64,000 nucleotides of DNA from Kitasatospora sp. A2-31 (GTDB lineage Bacteria > Actinomycetota > Actinomycetes > Streptomycetales > Streptomycetaceae), in contig NZ_JAKNTA010000010.1 of NCBI RefSeq assembly GCF_022288725.1, positions 130,398-194,397 of the forward strand, read 5' to 3'. The notes below the pieces were generated by a model. That model was given only the letters and a program-made list of their open reading frames with translations, was not told the origin of the DNA and ran no database searches. Position numbers and translations under genes: made by a program. Shown here piece after piece: positions 1-8,325 of this stretch (its first letter is position 1; every line of letters begins with the position of its first letter).

Positions 1-179
1 CCGGGGCGCTCCGCCCGGCCGTCCGACTTCCGTGTCCCGTCCCGCTCCTGCGGCTGCCCCCCCCCCGGCGGCGCGGCCGCACCGGCCCGCCACCGCCCGC
101 GCGGGCGCGCCCGACTCCACGGCACCCGACCGGCCCGACGGCCGGCCCGCCAGGTGGCCGCCCGGCCGTGGTGGGCCCG
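1..179. other. Left edge, no gene recognised
   Basis: Extremely GC-rich, proline/arginine-coding in most frames and without a start site or family match that I can support. It lies downstream of the leftward gene ending at 180 and may hold its terminator, but no clean hairpin was identified. Confidence 0.4.
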
Positions 180-506
180 TCAGTCCGCGACCATCCGCAC
201 CGCGCCCGGCACGTACTCGCGCTGGCGGACCACCCGGTACCAGCCCTTGGGCAGCGGTATCGCCGCGTGCTCCTCGTGCACCACCCGGCCGCCCTCGGGC
301 AGGTGCAGCCAGGCCGCGCCGAACGGGCCGGCCTCCCGCCGCAGCCGCCCGGGGCCGACCACGGCGTGCGCATGGCCGGTCACCTCGCCCAGGGCCAGCA
401 CCAGCCGGCCCCGCACGTCCCTCGGCTGCCCGGGCAGCTCGGCCACCCGCGGCGGCACCGAGGCCTCCTCCACCGGCACGATCAGCACGTCACCCTGGCG
501 GTACAT
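180..506 (-). CDS. Small hypothetical protein next to STM401x block
   Basis: A 108-residue protein beginning MYRQGDVLIVPV. I do not recognise a named domain. The N-terminal half is a compact beta-rich stretch containing GRLVLALGEVTGHAHAV, and the end reads GWYRVVRQREYVPG, so a small soluble beta-barrel-like fold is plausible. The start was placed at 506 rather than the in-frame ATG at 548 because a GAGGGAGG ribosome-binding site sits just upstream of 506. The gene is divergent from the first STM4015-family gene, separated by about 155 bases, which suggests shared regulation or function with the STM4011-4015 block. Function unknown; that it is a real gene is well supported by start site and composition. 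Confidence 0.7.
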   Translation of the reverse strand: MYRQGDVLIVPVEEASVPPRVAELPGQPRDVRGRLVLALGEVTGHAHAVVGPGRLRREAGPFGAAWLHLPEGGRVVHEEHAAIPLPKGWYRVVRQREYVPGAVRMVAD

Positions 507-661
507 CAGCCCTCCCTCGTTCGAACCGACCGGACGTCGGATTCCCACGGCCGGAACGTAGACCGAGGGTCTGACAACGCGCCCGGAATACGCCCCCGCC
601 GCCGGATTGTCCGACCCGACTGGTAGACATCTGTTCGGTCCCGACCCCGGAGGAGCAGCGC

Positions 662-1615
662 ATGACGGTCAACGAGCACATCCGGCAGTTCCACGGTCTG
701 CCGGTCTTCGACCTCTACCGGGCGGTCGAGCAGGACGGCGAGCTGCCGGACGCGGCGTCGGTCGCCTGGAAGGTCGGCATCGAGTTCGACGCGTCGTGGA
801 CGTTCGTGGAGCTCTGGGAGCACTTCGTCGAGAAGGTGGACACCGGGCGGGTCACCGCGGTGGTGATCGGCGAGTGGTCGCACGACGGTCCGGAGAGCTT
901 CGCCGGACCGCTGGCGGCCGTCCTCGCGTCGGCCGACCGGCTGCCGGCGCTGCGCGGCCTGTTCATCGGCGACATCACGTACGAGGAGAGCGAGATCTCC
1001 TGGATCGACATGGTCGACGTCACGCCGGTGCTCACCACGTTCCCGCTGCTCCGGGAGCTGGTGGTGCGCGGCGCGGCCGGGGAGACGGTGGAGGGCGAGG
1101 GCATCGGGCTGCAGCCGGTGCGCCACGAGCACCTGCGCGCCCTGCGCTTCGAGTCGGGCGGCCTGCCGGCCCGGGTGCTGCGGGCCGTCGCGAGCAGCGA
1201 TCTCCCGGTGCTGGAGCGGCTGGAGTTCTGGCTCGGCGTGCCGGGCTACGGCGGTGACGCCACCCTGGACGACCTGGCGCCGTTCCTGGACGGCTCGCGG
1301 TTCCCGGCGCTGCGCCACCTCGGCCTGCAGGACAGCGAGATGCAGGACGAGATCGCCGCCGCCGTCGCCCAGGCGCCGGTCGTGGCCCGGTTGGAATCGC
1401 TCAACCTCTCCATGGGCGTCCTCACCGACCAGGGCGCCGCCGCCCTGCTGGAGGGTCAGCCGCTCACGCACCTGCGGGCGCTCGACCTGCACCACCACTT
1501 CCTGACCGAGGCGATGCAGGAACGGGTACGCCAGGCCCTGCCCGGCGTGGCGGTCGACCTCTCGGCGCCCGGCAAGCCCGACGACCAGTGGCGGTACGTC
1601 GCCGTGGCCGAGTAG
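662..1615 (+). CDS. STM4015-family leucine-rich-repeat protein (copy 1)
   Basis: A 317-residue protein of the STM4015 family, named after a Salmonella locus and without an assigned function. The first 150 residues hold a conserved region (start MTVNEHIRQFHGLPVFDL; YEESEISWIDMVDVTP around 108-125), and from about residue 160 onward leucine-rich repeats appear (LRHLGLQDSEMQDEI, LESLNLSMGVL, LRALDLHHHFL). No signal peptide is visible, so it is probably cytoplasmic. GGAGGAGC precedes the ATG by about 7 bases. It is followed by a paralogue and by STM4014, STM4013, STM4012 and STM4011 homologues. LRR proteins usually bind other proteins, so it may be a partner or substrate of the radical SAM pair; this is inference. 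Confidence 0.88.
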   Translation: MTVNEHIRQFHGLPVFDLYRAVEQDGELPDAASVAWKVGIEFDASWTFVELWEHFVEKVDTGRVTAVVIGEWSHDGPESFAGPLAAVLASADRLPALRGLFIGDITYEESEISWIDMVDVTPVLTTFPLLRELVVRGAAGETVEGEGIGLQPVRHEHLRALRFESGGLPARVLRAVASSDLPVLERLEFWLGVPGYGGDATLDDLAPFLDGSRFPALRHLGLQDSEMQDEIAAAVAQAPVVARLESLNLSMGVLTDQGAAALLEGQPLTHLRALDLHHHFLTEAMQERVRQALPGVAVDLSAPGKPDDQWRYVAVAE

Positions 1616-1670
1616 CGACACCGCCCCGCGGCCCGCCCCGGCCCGTACCCTGCACCCGCACGTCAGCCGA

Positions 1671-1711
1671 GCACCAGCACCGGCACCAGCCCCAGCACCA
1701 GCACCAGCACC
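1671..1711. repeat. CAGCAC/CACCAG short tandem repeat before copy 2
   Basis: The 41 bases upstream of the second STM4015 gene are a run of GCACCA/CAGCAC hexamers with a few substitutions. It ends a few bases before the AGGAGAAACC ribosome-binding site, so it is in the mRNA leader. It is probably a slippage-prone simple repeat. Confidence 0.7.
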
Positions 1712-1724
1712 GCCAGGAGAAACC

Positions 1725-2660
1725 ATGGCCGTCTCCCGCCACATCGAAGAGTTCCACGGGCTGCCCGTGTTCGCGTTCTCCGCCGATCCCGGCGACCGGC
1801 GGGAGCTGCCCGCCGCCGACGCGGTCGCCTGGCGGATCGCGGTGGACTACGGCTCCGGCACCGGGTTCGAGGACGTCTGGCGGGCCTTCCACGCCGCCGT
1901 CGACCCGTCCGCGGTGAAGGCGCTGGTCATCGGCCCCTGGTGGGCCGAGGACTACGAACCCGTCACCGCCGCGCTGGCCGCGGTCGTCCGCGACGCCGCG
2001 CTGTTCCCGGCGCTCGAAGCGCTCTTCGTCGCGGACGTGACGTACGACGAGTGCGAGATCTCCTGGTTGGAGATGGCCGACGTCACCCCGCTGCCGACGG
2101 TGTTCCCGCAGCTCACCGAACTCGTGGTGCGCGGCGGCACCGGCCTGGCGCTCACTGCGTTCCAGCACGACCGGCTGAGGGTCCTGCGGTTCGAGGCGGG
2201 CGGCCTGCCGCGCTCGGTGGTGGAGGCGGTGGCGGCGTCCGAACTGCCCGCGCTGGAGCGGCTCGACCTCTGGCTCGGCGTGGACGAGTACGGCGGCGAC
2301 GCCGGCCTCGGCGACCTCGCCCCCGTCCTGGACGGGGCACGCTTCCCCTCACTGCGCCACCTCGGCCTGGCCAACAGCGAGATCCAGGACGAGATCGCCG
2401 CCGCCGTCGCCCAGGCCCCGGTGGTGGCACGGCTGGAGTCCCTGAACCTCTCGATGGGCGTCCTCAGCGACGAGGGCGCCGCCGCCCTGCTGGAGGGCCA
2501 GCCGCTCACCCACCTGCGGGCGCTCGACCTGCACCACCACTACCTCACCGAACCGATGCAGGAGCGGCTGCGCCAGGCCCTGCCGGGAGTGGAGGTCGAC
2601 CTCTCCGACCCCGAGCACGAGGACGACCCGGAGGACCGCTATGTCGCGGTCGCCGAGTAG
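1725..2660 (+). CDS. STM4015-family leucine-rich-repeat protein (copy 2)
   Basis: A 311-residue paralogue of the preceding gene, in the same orientation. N-terminal halves are clearly diverged, but the last 85 residues are nearly identical to copy 1: both share DEIAAAVAQAPVVARLESLN, LSMGVL and GAAALLEGQPLTHLRALDLH. An AGGAGA ribosome-binding site is 5 bases before ATG. The gene ends inside the STM4014 gene with a 20-base overlap, implying translational coupling. As for copy 1, an LRR-type binding role is expected and the biochemical function is unknown. The pattern suggests a tandem duplication with later divergence of the N-terminal half or gene conversion of the 3' half. Confidence 0.88.
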   Translation: MAVSRHIEEFHGLPVFAFSADPGDRRELPAADAVAWRIAVDYGSGTGFEDVWRAFHAAVDPSAVKALVIGPWWAEDYEPVTAALAAVVRDAALFPALEALFVADVTYDECEISWLEMADVTPLPTVFPQLTELVVRGGTGLALTAFQHDRLRVLRFEAGGLPRSVVEAVAASELPALERLDLWLGVDEYGGDAGLGDLAPVLDGARFPSLRHLGLANSEIQDEIAAAVAQAPVVARLESLNLSMGVLSDEGAAALLEGQPLTHLRALDLHHHYLTEPMQERLRQALPGVEVDLSDPEHEDDPEDRYVAVAE

Positions 2661-3783
2661 CCGGCTGGCGGTGCTGGGCAACCCGGGCCACCGGCGGGTG
2701 ACGCTGTTCGCCGCCGCGGCCCGGGCCGCCGGCCTGCCCGAACCCGTCGTGGTGCCGTGGATCGACGTCCTGCGGGGCACGTACCGCGTGCCCGAGGGCA
2801 GCCTGTTGCGGATCGACTCCCCGGGTGAGGACGAGGCCGTGGACGCTCTGCTGCGCCGACCGGTGCTGGGCGCCGGCTACGAGCCGACGCGGGTCGAGGG
2901 CGGGGCGGCCTGGTACGCGGGCGTCGTGGCGGCCCTGCGCTCGGTGGCCCGGGTGCCGGGCGTCCGCCTGCTGGGCGATCCCGAGGAGATCGCCGTGATG
3001 TTCGACAAGCGCCGCGCCCACGCCCGGCTGGCCGCCTCCGGGGTGCCGGTCCCCCGGGCCCTGGCCGGCCCGCCCGTGGCCGGGTGGGAGGACCTGCGGG
3101 CCCGGCTGGGGGCCGCGGGGCTGCGCCGCGTGTTCGTCAAACCGGTGCACGGCTCCTCGGCGTCCGGTGTGGTGGCGCTGGAGTTCGGCCCGCGCGGCCA
3201 GGTCCTGGCCACCACCTCGGTCGAGTCGGCGGACGGCCGGCTGTACAACTCGCTGCGGGTCCGTCGCCTTCGGGACGAACGGACGGTGGCCGAGCTGGTC
3301 GACCGCCTCGCGCCCGACGGTCTGCACGTGGAGCAGTGGATCCCCAAGTCCTCGCAGTCGGGGCGCTCGGCCGACCTGCGGGTGGTGGTGATCGGCGGGC
3401 GCGCCACCCACGCGGTGGTGCGGACCAGCACCCAGCCGATCACCAACCTCCACCTCGGTGGCGCCCGCGGCAGCCTCGACCTCGCGCAGCGGGCCGCGGG
3501 CGACGCCTGGCCGGCCCTGCTGGAAACGGCCGAGCGGGCCGCCGCCTGCTTCCCGAACTCCCCCGTAGTCGGTGTCGACGTGCTGCCGGCCGGCGGCTGG
3601 CGGCGGGGCCTGGTCGGCGAGGTGAACGCCTTCGGCGACCTGCTGCCCAATCTCACCGGTCTGCCCGGCGGCCCGGCCGAGGGACTCGACACCTACGCCG
3701 CCCAGCTCGCCGCACTCCCCCGCACCGACCCCGACGGCCGGCCCGGACCGGCCGACCGCCCACGCCTGGAACCGATCAGATGA
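2641..3783 (+). CDS. STM4014-family ATP-grasp-like protein
   Basis: A 380-residue protein of the STM4014 family. The fold looks like ATP-grasp: a lysine strand with glycine-rich loop at about residues 158-170 (VFVKPVHGSSASGV) and a late metal-binding strand GEVNAFGDLLPN near 325-336, which resembles the Glu-x-Asn pair of RimK-like ligases. The family normally joins a carboxylate to an amine or thiol by an acyl-phosphate; the substrate here is unknown. ATG at 2641 lies within the previous gene, and the stop overlaps the next start (ATGA at 3780-3783), so it is part of one coupled operon. It may act on a peptide or protein such as the adjacent LRR proteins; that is inference. Confidence 0.85.
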   Translation: MSRSPSSRLAVLGNPGHRRVTLFAAAARAAGLPEPVVVPWIDVLRGTYRVPEGSLLRIDSPGEDEAVDALLRRPVLGAGYEPTRVEGGAAWYAGVVAALRSVARVPGVRLLGDPEEIAVMFDKRRAHARLAASGVPVPRALAGPPVAGWEDLRARLGAAGLRRVFVKPVHGSSASGVVALEFGPRGQVLATTSVESADGRLYNSLRVRRLRDERTVAELVDRLAPDGLHVEQWIPKSSQSGRSADLRVVVIGGRATHAVVRTSTQPITNLHLGGARGSLDLAQRAAGDAWPALLETAERAAACFPNSPVVGVDVLPAGGWRRGLVGEVNAFGDLLPNLTGLPGGPAEGLDTYAAQLAALPRTDPDGRPGPADRPRLEPIR

Positions 3784-4718
3784 ACCACCAGCACCCGCCC
3801 GCCCGCCACCGCACGGACGCCGACGCGAGCCCGACCGTGACGACCACCGCCACGGACCCGAGCGCCGTCACGGCGAACGCCGTCAACGCCGCGCCCGACA
3901 TGAACGCCGTGGTGGGCAGCCACGACCTGCTCCTGGTCACCCTCGACACCCTGCGCTTCGACGTCGCCGAGGAGCTGGCGGCGGCGGGCCGGATCCCCAA
4001 CCTCGCCGCCCACCTGCCCGGCGGCCGGTGGGAGCGCCGGCACTCGCCCGGCAGCTTCACCTACGCCGCGCACCAGGCGATCCTGGCCGGCTTCCTGCCC
4101 ACCCCGGCCTCCCCCCAGGGGCCGCACCCGCGGCTGTTCGCGGCCCGCTTCGCCGGTTCGGAGACCACCGCCCCGCGCACCTGGGTGTTCGACACGCCCG
4201 ATCTGCCGAGCGCCCTCGCCGCGGCCGGGTACCGAACGGTCTGCATCGGCGGCGTCGGCTTCTTCAACAAGCAGGGCGCCCTGGGTTCGGTACTGCCGGG
4301 GCTGTTCCAGGAGAGCCACTGGGAGCCCGAGATGGGCGTTCCCTCGCCCGTCTCCTTCGAGGCACAGGTCGCCCGGGCCGAACGGGTGGCCGCGGAGCAG
4401 CCTCCGGAGCAGCCGCTCTTCCTCCTGCTCAACGTGTCGGCCCTGCACCAGCCCAACTGGTTCCACCTGGCCGGAGCGACCCGGGCGGACGGGGACTCCC
4501 GCGCCAGCCACGCGGCAGCGCTCGAGTACGTGGACGCGCACATCGGGCGGCTCTTCGCGACGATGAGCGCCCGCCGGCCGTGCTTCGCCATCGTCTGCTC
4601 CGACCACGGCACGGCCTACGGCGAGGACGGCTACACCGGCCACCGGATCGGCCACGAGGTGGTCTGGACGGTCCCGTACGCGCACTTCACCATCCCCGCC
4701 ACCGGAGCGACCGCATGA
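3780..4718 (+). CDS. STM4013/SEN3800-family sulfatase-fold hydrolase
   Basis: A 312-residue protein with an alkaline-phosphatase/sulfatase-type core. An early metal-binding segment LLVTLDTLRFD (about 51-61), a nucleophile-region candidate GSFTYAAHQAILAGFLP (about 91-107) and a late CSDHGTAYGEDG with GHRIGHE are visible. The residues before about 40 are Ala/Thr/Pro-rich and not conserved-looking, so an internal ATG at 3900 is an alternative start; 3780 is preferred because it overlaps the previous stop as ATGA. The family is uncharacterised; a phosphoester or sulfate-ester hydrolase role is plausible. The stop overlaps the STM4012 start (ATGA at 4715), placing it in the same translation-coupled block. 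Confidence 0.85.
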   Translation: MNHQHPPARHRTDADASPTVTTTATDPSAVTANAVNAAPDMNAVVGSHDLLLVTLDTLRFDVAEELAAAGRIPNLAAHLPGGRWERRHSPGSFTYAAHQAILAGFLPTPASPQGPHPRLFAARFAGSETTAPRTWVFDTPDLPSALAAAGYRTVCIGGVGFFNKQGALGSVLPGLFQESHWEPEMGVPSPVSFEAQVARAERVAAEQPPEQPLFLLLNVSALHQPNWFHLAGATRADGDSRASHAAALEYVDAHIGRLFATMSARRPCFAIVCSDHGTAYGEDGYTGHRIGHEVVWTVPYAHFTIPATGATA

Positions 4719-6115
4719 CCGTCACCCCCGCCGTCACCCCCGCCGTCACCCCGACCGCCCCGGGAACCTCGGCCAGCCCGGCGCCAACGGCCACCCCCGA
4801 GTCCGGCTCGCCGTACCAGTCGTACGTCTACGCCTACCCGCACAAGACCGCCTACCGGGCGCTGCCGGAGCGCCCGCCACTGCGCGAGCTCTGGGCCGGT
4901 GAGCCGCAGCACGCGCTCTCGCTGTACCTGCACATCCCGTTCTGCGAGGTGCGCTGCGGCTTCTGCAACCTCTTCACCCGGATCGGCAGCCCCGAAGGCC
5001 TGACCACCGCCTACCTGGACGCGCTCGACCGCCAGGCCGCGGCCGTCCGCGAGGCGCTGGCCGGCGACGCCCGGTTCGCGCTGGCCGCGTTCGGCGGGGG
5101 GACGCCGACCTACCTCTCGGCCGGTGAACTGGAGCGGCTCTGCGACATCGCCGAGCAGCGGATGGGCGCGGACCTGCAGGCCGTCCCGCTCTCCGTGGAG
5201 GCGTCCCCCGCCACCGCGACCGCCGACCGGCTGGAGGTGCTGGCCGCCCGCGGCACCACCCGCCTCAGCCTGGGCGTGCAGTCCTTCGTCGACCGCGAGG
5301 CCCGCTCCGCCGTGCGCCCGCAGAAGCGCGCTGAGGTCGAGGCCGCCCTCGGGCGGATCCGCACCGCCGGGTTCCCCGTCCTCAACATCGACCTGATCTA
5401 CGGCATCGACGGCCAGACCGAGGCCAGTTGGCGGCACTCGCTGGACGCCGCCCTCGCCTGGCAGCCCGAGGAGCTCTACCTCTACCCGCTGTACGTCCGG
5501 CCGTTGACCGGCCTGGCCCGGCGCGGCGAGCCGGAGGGCCAGGCCGCGTGGGACGCCCGGCGGCTCGCGCTCTACCGGACCGGCCGCGACCACCTGCTCG
5601 ACCGGGGGTACCGGCAGGTCTCGATGCGGATGTTCCGCCGCGCCGCGTCCCCGCAGGCCACGGCCGGCGAGTACGCCTGCCAGACCGACGGCATGGTCGG
5701 CCTCGGCTGTGGCGCCCGCTCCTACACCTCACGCCTGCACTACTCGTTCGACTACGCCGTCGACGCCGGCGAGGTCCGCGGCATCATCGACGCGTACGTG
5801 GCCACCGAGGACTTCCACCGCGCCGAGTACGGGCGGTACACGACGCCCGAGGAGGCCCGGCGGCGCCACCTCCTGCAGTCGCTGCTCCAGGCCGAGGGTA
5901 TGGAGGTGGCGGACTACCGGGCCAGGTTCGGCTCCGCGCCCGCCGAGGACTTCCCGGCCGAACTGGCCGCGTTCGAGGCACGCGGCTGGCTGGCGGACGG
6001 GAACGGTCGGCGCCTGGTGCTCTCCCCCGAAGGGCTGGCGCACTCGGACGCGGTCGGGCCGCTGCTGTTCTCCGGCGAGGTGCGCCGGCTGATGGCGGAG
6101 TACGAGGCGAAATGA
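4715..6115 (+). CDS. STM4012-family radical SAM protein (HemN-like)
   Basis: A 466-residue radical S-adenosylmethionine protein. LHIPFCEVRCGFC places the cluster-binding cysteines at C77, C81 and C84, in the context typical of the coproporphyrinogen oxidase (HemN) branch, and FGGGTPTYLS follows. The C-terminal part resembles the HemN accessory domain (YACQTDGMVGLGCGARSY). It would bind a 4Fe-4S cluster and cleave SAM to start a radical reaction; the substrate is not known and a haem role is not implied by context. The first 35 residues are a low-complexity Thr/Pro/Ala extension. Start and stop overlap the neighbours by 4 bases each. Confidence 0.9.
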   Translation: MTVTPAVTPAVTPTAPGTSASPAPTATPESGSPYQSYVYAYPHKTAYRALPERPPLRELWAGEPQHALSLYLHIPFCEVRCGFCNLFTRIGSPEGLTTAYLDALDRQAAAVREALAGDARFALAAFGGGTPTYLSAGELERLCDIAEQRMGADLQAVPLSVEASPATATADRLEVLAARGTTRLSLGVQSFVDREARSAVRPQKRAEVEAALGRIRTAGFPVLNIDLIYGIDGQTEASWRHSLDAALAWQPEELYLYPLYVRPLTGLARRGEPEGQAAWDARRLALYRTGRDHLLDRGYRQVSMRMFRRAASPQATAGEYACQTDGMVGLGCGARSYTSRLHYSFDYAVDAGEVRGIIDAYVATEDFHRAEYGRYTTPEEARRRHLLQSLLQAEGMEVADYRARFGSAPAEDFPAELAAFEARGWLADGNGRRLVLSPEGLAHSDAVGPLLFSGEVRRLMAEYEAK

Positions 6116-7080
6116 CCTTCCTCGGCATGCCCTCGCGCGGCCCCGGGCCCGGCGTCGCCCCCGCCGGGTCACCCCTACCCGCCGGGTCACCGGCACCCGC
6201 GGCGCCCGGCGGCGGCGTCGACCTGTCCCTGCTCTACCGGGGCCCGCTCGCCTCCTGCGACTACGACTGCCCGTACTGCCCGTTCGCGAAGCGGCGCGAC
6301 ACCCCGGAGCAACTGCGGGCGGACCGTGCGGCGCTGGAACGGTTCACCGGCTGGGTCGCGGACCGGGCGGGGACGGGCGACACGCTGTCGGTGCTGTTCA
6401 CCCCGTGGGGCGAGGGCCTGGTGCGGTCCTGGTACCGGCGCGCCCTCGTCGGGCTGAGCCGTCTGCCGCACGTCCGGCGGGTGGCGATCCAGACCAACCT
6501 CAGCTGCCGCACCGACTGGCTGGCCGAGGCCGACCTCGCCACGCTCGCGCTCTGGGTGACGTACCACCCCGGGCAGGTCGGCCACGAGCGCTTCCTCGCC
6601 AAGTGCCGGGAGCTCGACCGGCTCGGCGTGCGGTACAGCGTCGGCGTGGTGGGCGAGCCCGGTCACCTGGCGGCGGCCCGTCGGCTCCGCGCCGAGCTCT
6701 CCCCGGCGGTCTACCTGTGGGTGAACGCGGCCGAGGGCCGCACCTACACCGACGCCGTGGCCGCCGACTGGCAGGCCCTCGACCCGCACTTCGGGTACAG
6801 CCGGCACGCCCACCCCAGCGCGGGCCTTCCCTGCCGCACCGGCGAGTCGGTGCTGTCGGTCGACGGCGACGGCACCGTCCGCCGCTGCCACTTCGTCCGG
6901 GACGTCCTCGGCAACCTGTACGACGGCTCGTACCTGGCACAGCTGCGGGCCCGCCCCTGCCCGCTGCCGGTCTGCGACTGCCACATCGGCTACGTCCACC
7001 TGGAGACCCTGCCGCTCCACGAGGTCTTCGCCGGGGGCGTCCTGGAGCGGGTGCCGCACGACTGGCGGCCGCAACGGTAG
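6112..7080 (+). CDS. STM4011-family radical SAM protein
   Basis: A 322-residue second radical SAM protein. CDYDCPYC gives cluster ligands C49, C53 and C56. The C-terminal third carries further cysteines (LPCRTGE, RRCHF, and RPCPLPVCDC near the end), reminiscent of the auxiliary-cluster (SPASM/twitch-like) regions of peptide-modifying radical SAM enzymes. It begins 4 bases inside the STM4012 gene. Two radical SAM enzymes, an ATP-grasp protein, a hydrolase and LRR proteins side by side suggest a stepwise modification pathway, possibly on a protein; there is no experimental function known to me. The hairpin at 7100-7141 probably ends the operon. Confidence 0.88.
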   Translation: MTFLGMPSRGPGPGVAPAGSPLPAGSPAPAAPGGGVDLSLLYRGPLASCDYDCPYCPFAKRRDTPEQLRADRAALERFTGWVADRAGTGDTLSVLFTPWGEGLVRSWYRRALVGLSRLPHVRRVAIQTNLSCRTDWLAEADLATLALWVTYHPGQVGHERFLAKCRELDRLGVRYSVGVVGEPGHLAAARRLRAELSPAVYLWVNAAEGRTYTDAVAADWQALDPHFGYSRHAHPSAGLPCRTGESVLSVDGDGTVRRCHFVRDVLGNLYDGSYLAQLRARPCPLPVCDCHIGYVHLETLPLHEVFAGGVLERVPHDWRPQR

Positions 7081-7099
7081 CCGGCGGCACCGGGCACGC

Positions 7100-7141
7100 C
7101 GTGACGGCGGTCCCGGTGCCGCCCGGGCGGCCGCCGTCACG
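7100..7141 (+). terminator. Hairpin after the STM401x operon
   Basis: An 11-bp perfect inverted repeat (CGTGACGGCGG with CCGCCGTCACG) around a 20-base loop lies 20 bases after the STM4011 stop. There is no T-tract, as is common in actinomycetes. A shorter competing hairpin (GGCACCGGG at 7085 with CCCGGTGCC at 7112) overlaps it. Confidence 0.6.
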
Positions 7142-7457
7142 GATCGGGTCGGTGCCGGGGTCAGTCGACGTCGACCGCCGACCGGGCCGCCTCGACCGCC
7201 GCGACCTCGGCCGAGCCGGCTCCGTACGCCCGCGCAGTCGGTGGTGGACGTCGCGTGGGCCGGGGGCGCCCGGTACCGGACCTGCAGCGCCTTGTCCCTG
7301 CCGAAGTCCGTTCGGGGACGCACCGTGCGCCGGAGCACCGCACCCGTCCGCGGAGCGATCCGGCCGGATCGCCACGGATCGGCGACGGCACCGGGGACGC
7401 CGTCGCGCCGCGAACGCGGTCACACCGGCGTCGACCTGCGAGCGGCCGGACAAGGCC
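7142..7457. other. Intergenic stretch, possible decayed gene end
   Basis: No supported gene. On the minus strand the last 22 codons before a stop at 7161 read as a plausible protein tail (AYGAGSAEVAAVEAARSA, then VDVD), but the sequence upstream of it is arginine/proline noise, so it is at most a remnant. Confidence 0.4.
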
Positions 7458-7463
7458 TAGCCT
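7458..7463 (+). promoter_or_regulatory. Candidate -10 box of VOC gene
   Basis: TAGCCT fits the TANNNT -10 consensus and would start transcription about 7 bases on, leaving a leader that contains the AGGAGGAGG ribosome-binding site. No convincing -35 was found. Confidence 0.4.
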
Positions 7464-7481
7464 GGTGAGTAGGAGGAGGCG

Positions 7482-7868
7482 ATGGACATGCTTGGAGACG
7501 CACCACTGGTGGCCATCATCCCGGCAGCCGACATTGCACGGGCCAAGAGCTTCTACACCGACACCCTCGGCGCGAAGCTCAGCGACGACAGCGGACCGGA
7601 CCTGACGTTCGAGTGCGGCGGCACCGAGTTCGGCATCTACGAGACCCCGAGCGCGGGCCAGGCGGCGCACACCCTGGCCAGCTTCAAGGTCGACGACCTC
7701 GACGCCGCGATGACCGCACTGCGCGGCCGCGGAGTCACCTTCGAGGAGTACGACATGCCGGGCCTGAAGACGGTCAACGGCGTGGCCGAGGCCGAGGGCA
7801 TGCGCGCGGCCTGGTTCAAGGACAGCGAAGGGAACATCCTCTGCGTCAACGAGCGCAGCAGCGGCTGA
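7482..7868 (+). CDS. VOC-family protein (glyoxalase/bleomycin-resistance fold)
   Basis: A 128-residue single-module vicinal-oxygen-chelate protein. The paired beta-alpha-beta-beta-beta units can be followed: LVAIIPAADIARAKSFYTDT at the start and AAWFKDSEGNILCVNE at the end, the latter being the typical metal-side strand with a terminal Glu. Such proteins form dimers that bind metal or sequester small molecules; the substrate cannot be told from sequence. A strong AGGAGGAGG lies immediately upstream; the ATG at 7488 (second Met) is an alternative start. It is a stand-alone gene with a terminator-like hairpin at 7899. Confidence 0.85.
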   Translation: MDMLGDAPLVAIIPAADIARAKSFYTDTLGAKLSDDSGPDLTFECGGTEFGIYETPSAGQAAHTLASFKVDDLDAAMTALRGRGVTFEEYDMPGLKTVNGVAEAEGMRAAWFKDSEGNILCVNERSSG

Positions 7869-7898
7869 CCTGACGGCCGGCCCGGACCGTCCCACGGA

Positions 7899-7919
7899 GC
7901 GGGGCCCTTGCGGCCCCGC
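7899..7919 (+). terminator. Hairpin after VOC gene
   Basis: GCGGGGCC and GGCCCCGC form a perfect 8-bp stem with a CTTGC loop, 30 bases after the stop codon. Confidence 0.65.
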
Positions 7920-8325
7920 CCGCGTGGGTGGACGGCGGGCTTCGTCGGGCGCGGACGGCGCGCTCCCCGGGCAGCTCGGCCTCCTGCGCCGACCGCGTCC
8001 CGGGCCCGGCACACAGTGGCGTGTGCCGCGACGCCGGCCGACACAGGTGCGCCCGTCCAACCCCTGCTCCCGTCCACCCTCTGCCCGGTGGGCCGGAACT
8101 GCTTCACGGTGGCGGCGGAAGTGTCGTCCCCAGCCTGTGGTCCGAATCGCTTGCCCACGGCACGTGAGCCACAGCAGCAGGCATCACGCTCACCTCGATC
8201 GGCGGTCGGCCGGGCCGTGTCCCGCTGGTTCGCCGCTGACCGGGGACACGAGCACACCGCGCCCGACCTCGCCCCGGGCCGCCCCGACGGCGTCCCCCGG
8301 CGAGACCGGGGAGCCGCGGGCCGAC
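7920..8325. other. About 400-base intergenic stretch without a gene
   Basis: No start site plus coherent protein was found on either strand. The composition is less uniformly codon-biased than the flanks, so it is probably non-coding or decayed sequence leading to the operator pair at 8326-8381. Confidence 0.45.

Noticed and set aside
4715..6115. Oxygen-independent coproporphyrinogen oxidase (hemN)
   Set aside because: The radical SAM core is HemN-like, but the neighbours are the STM4011-4015 set, which is not a haem locus.
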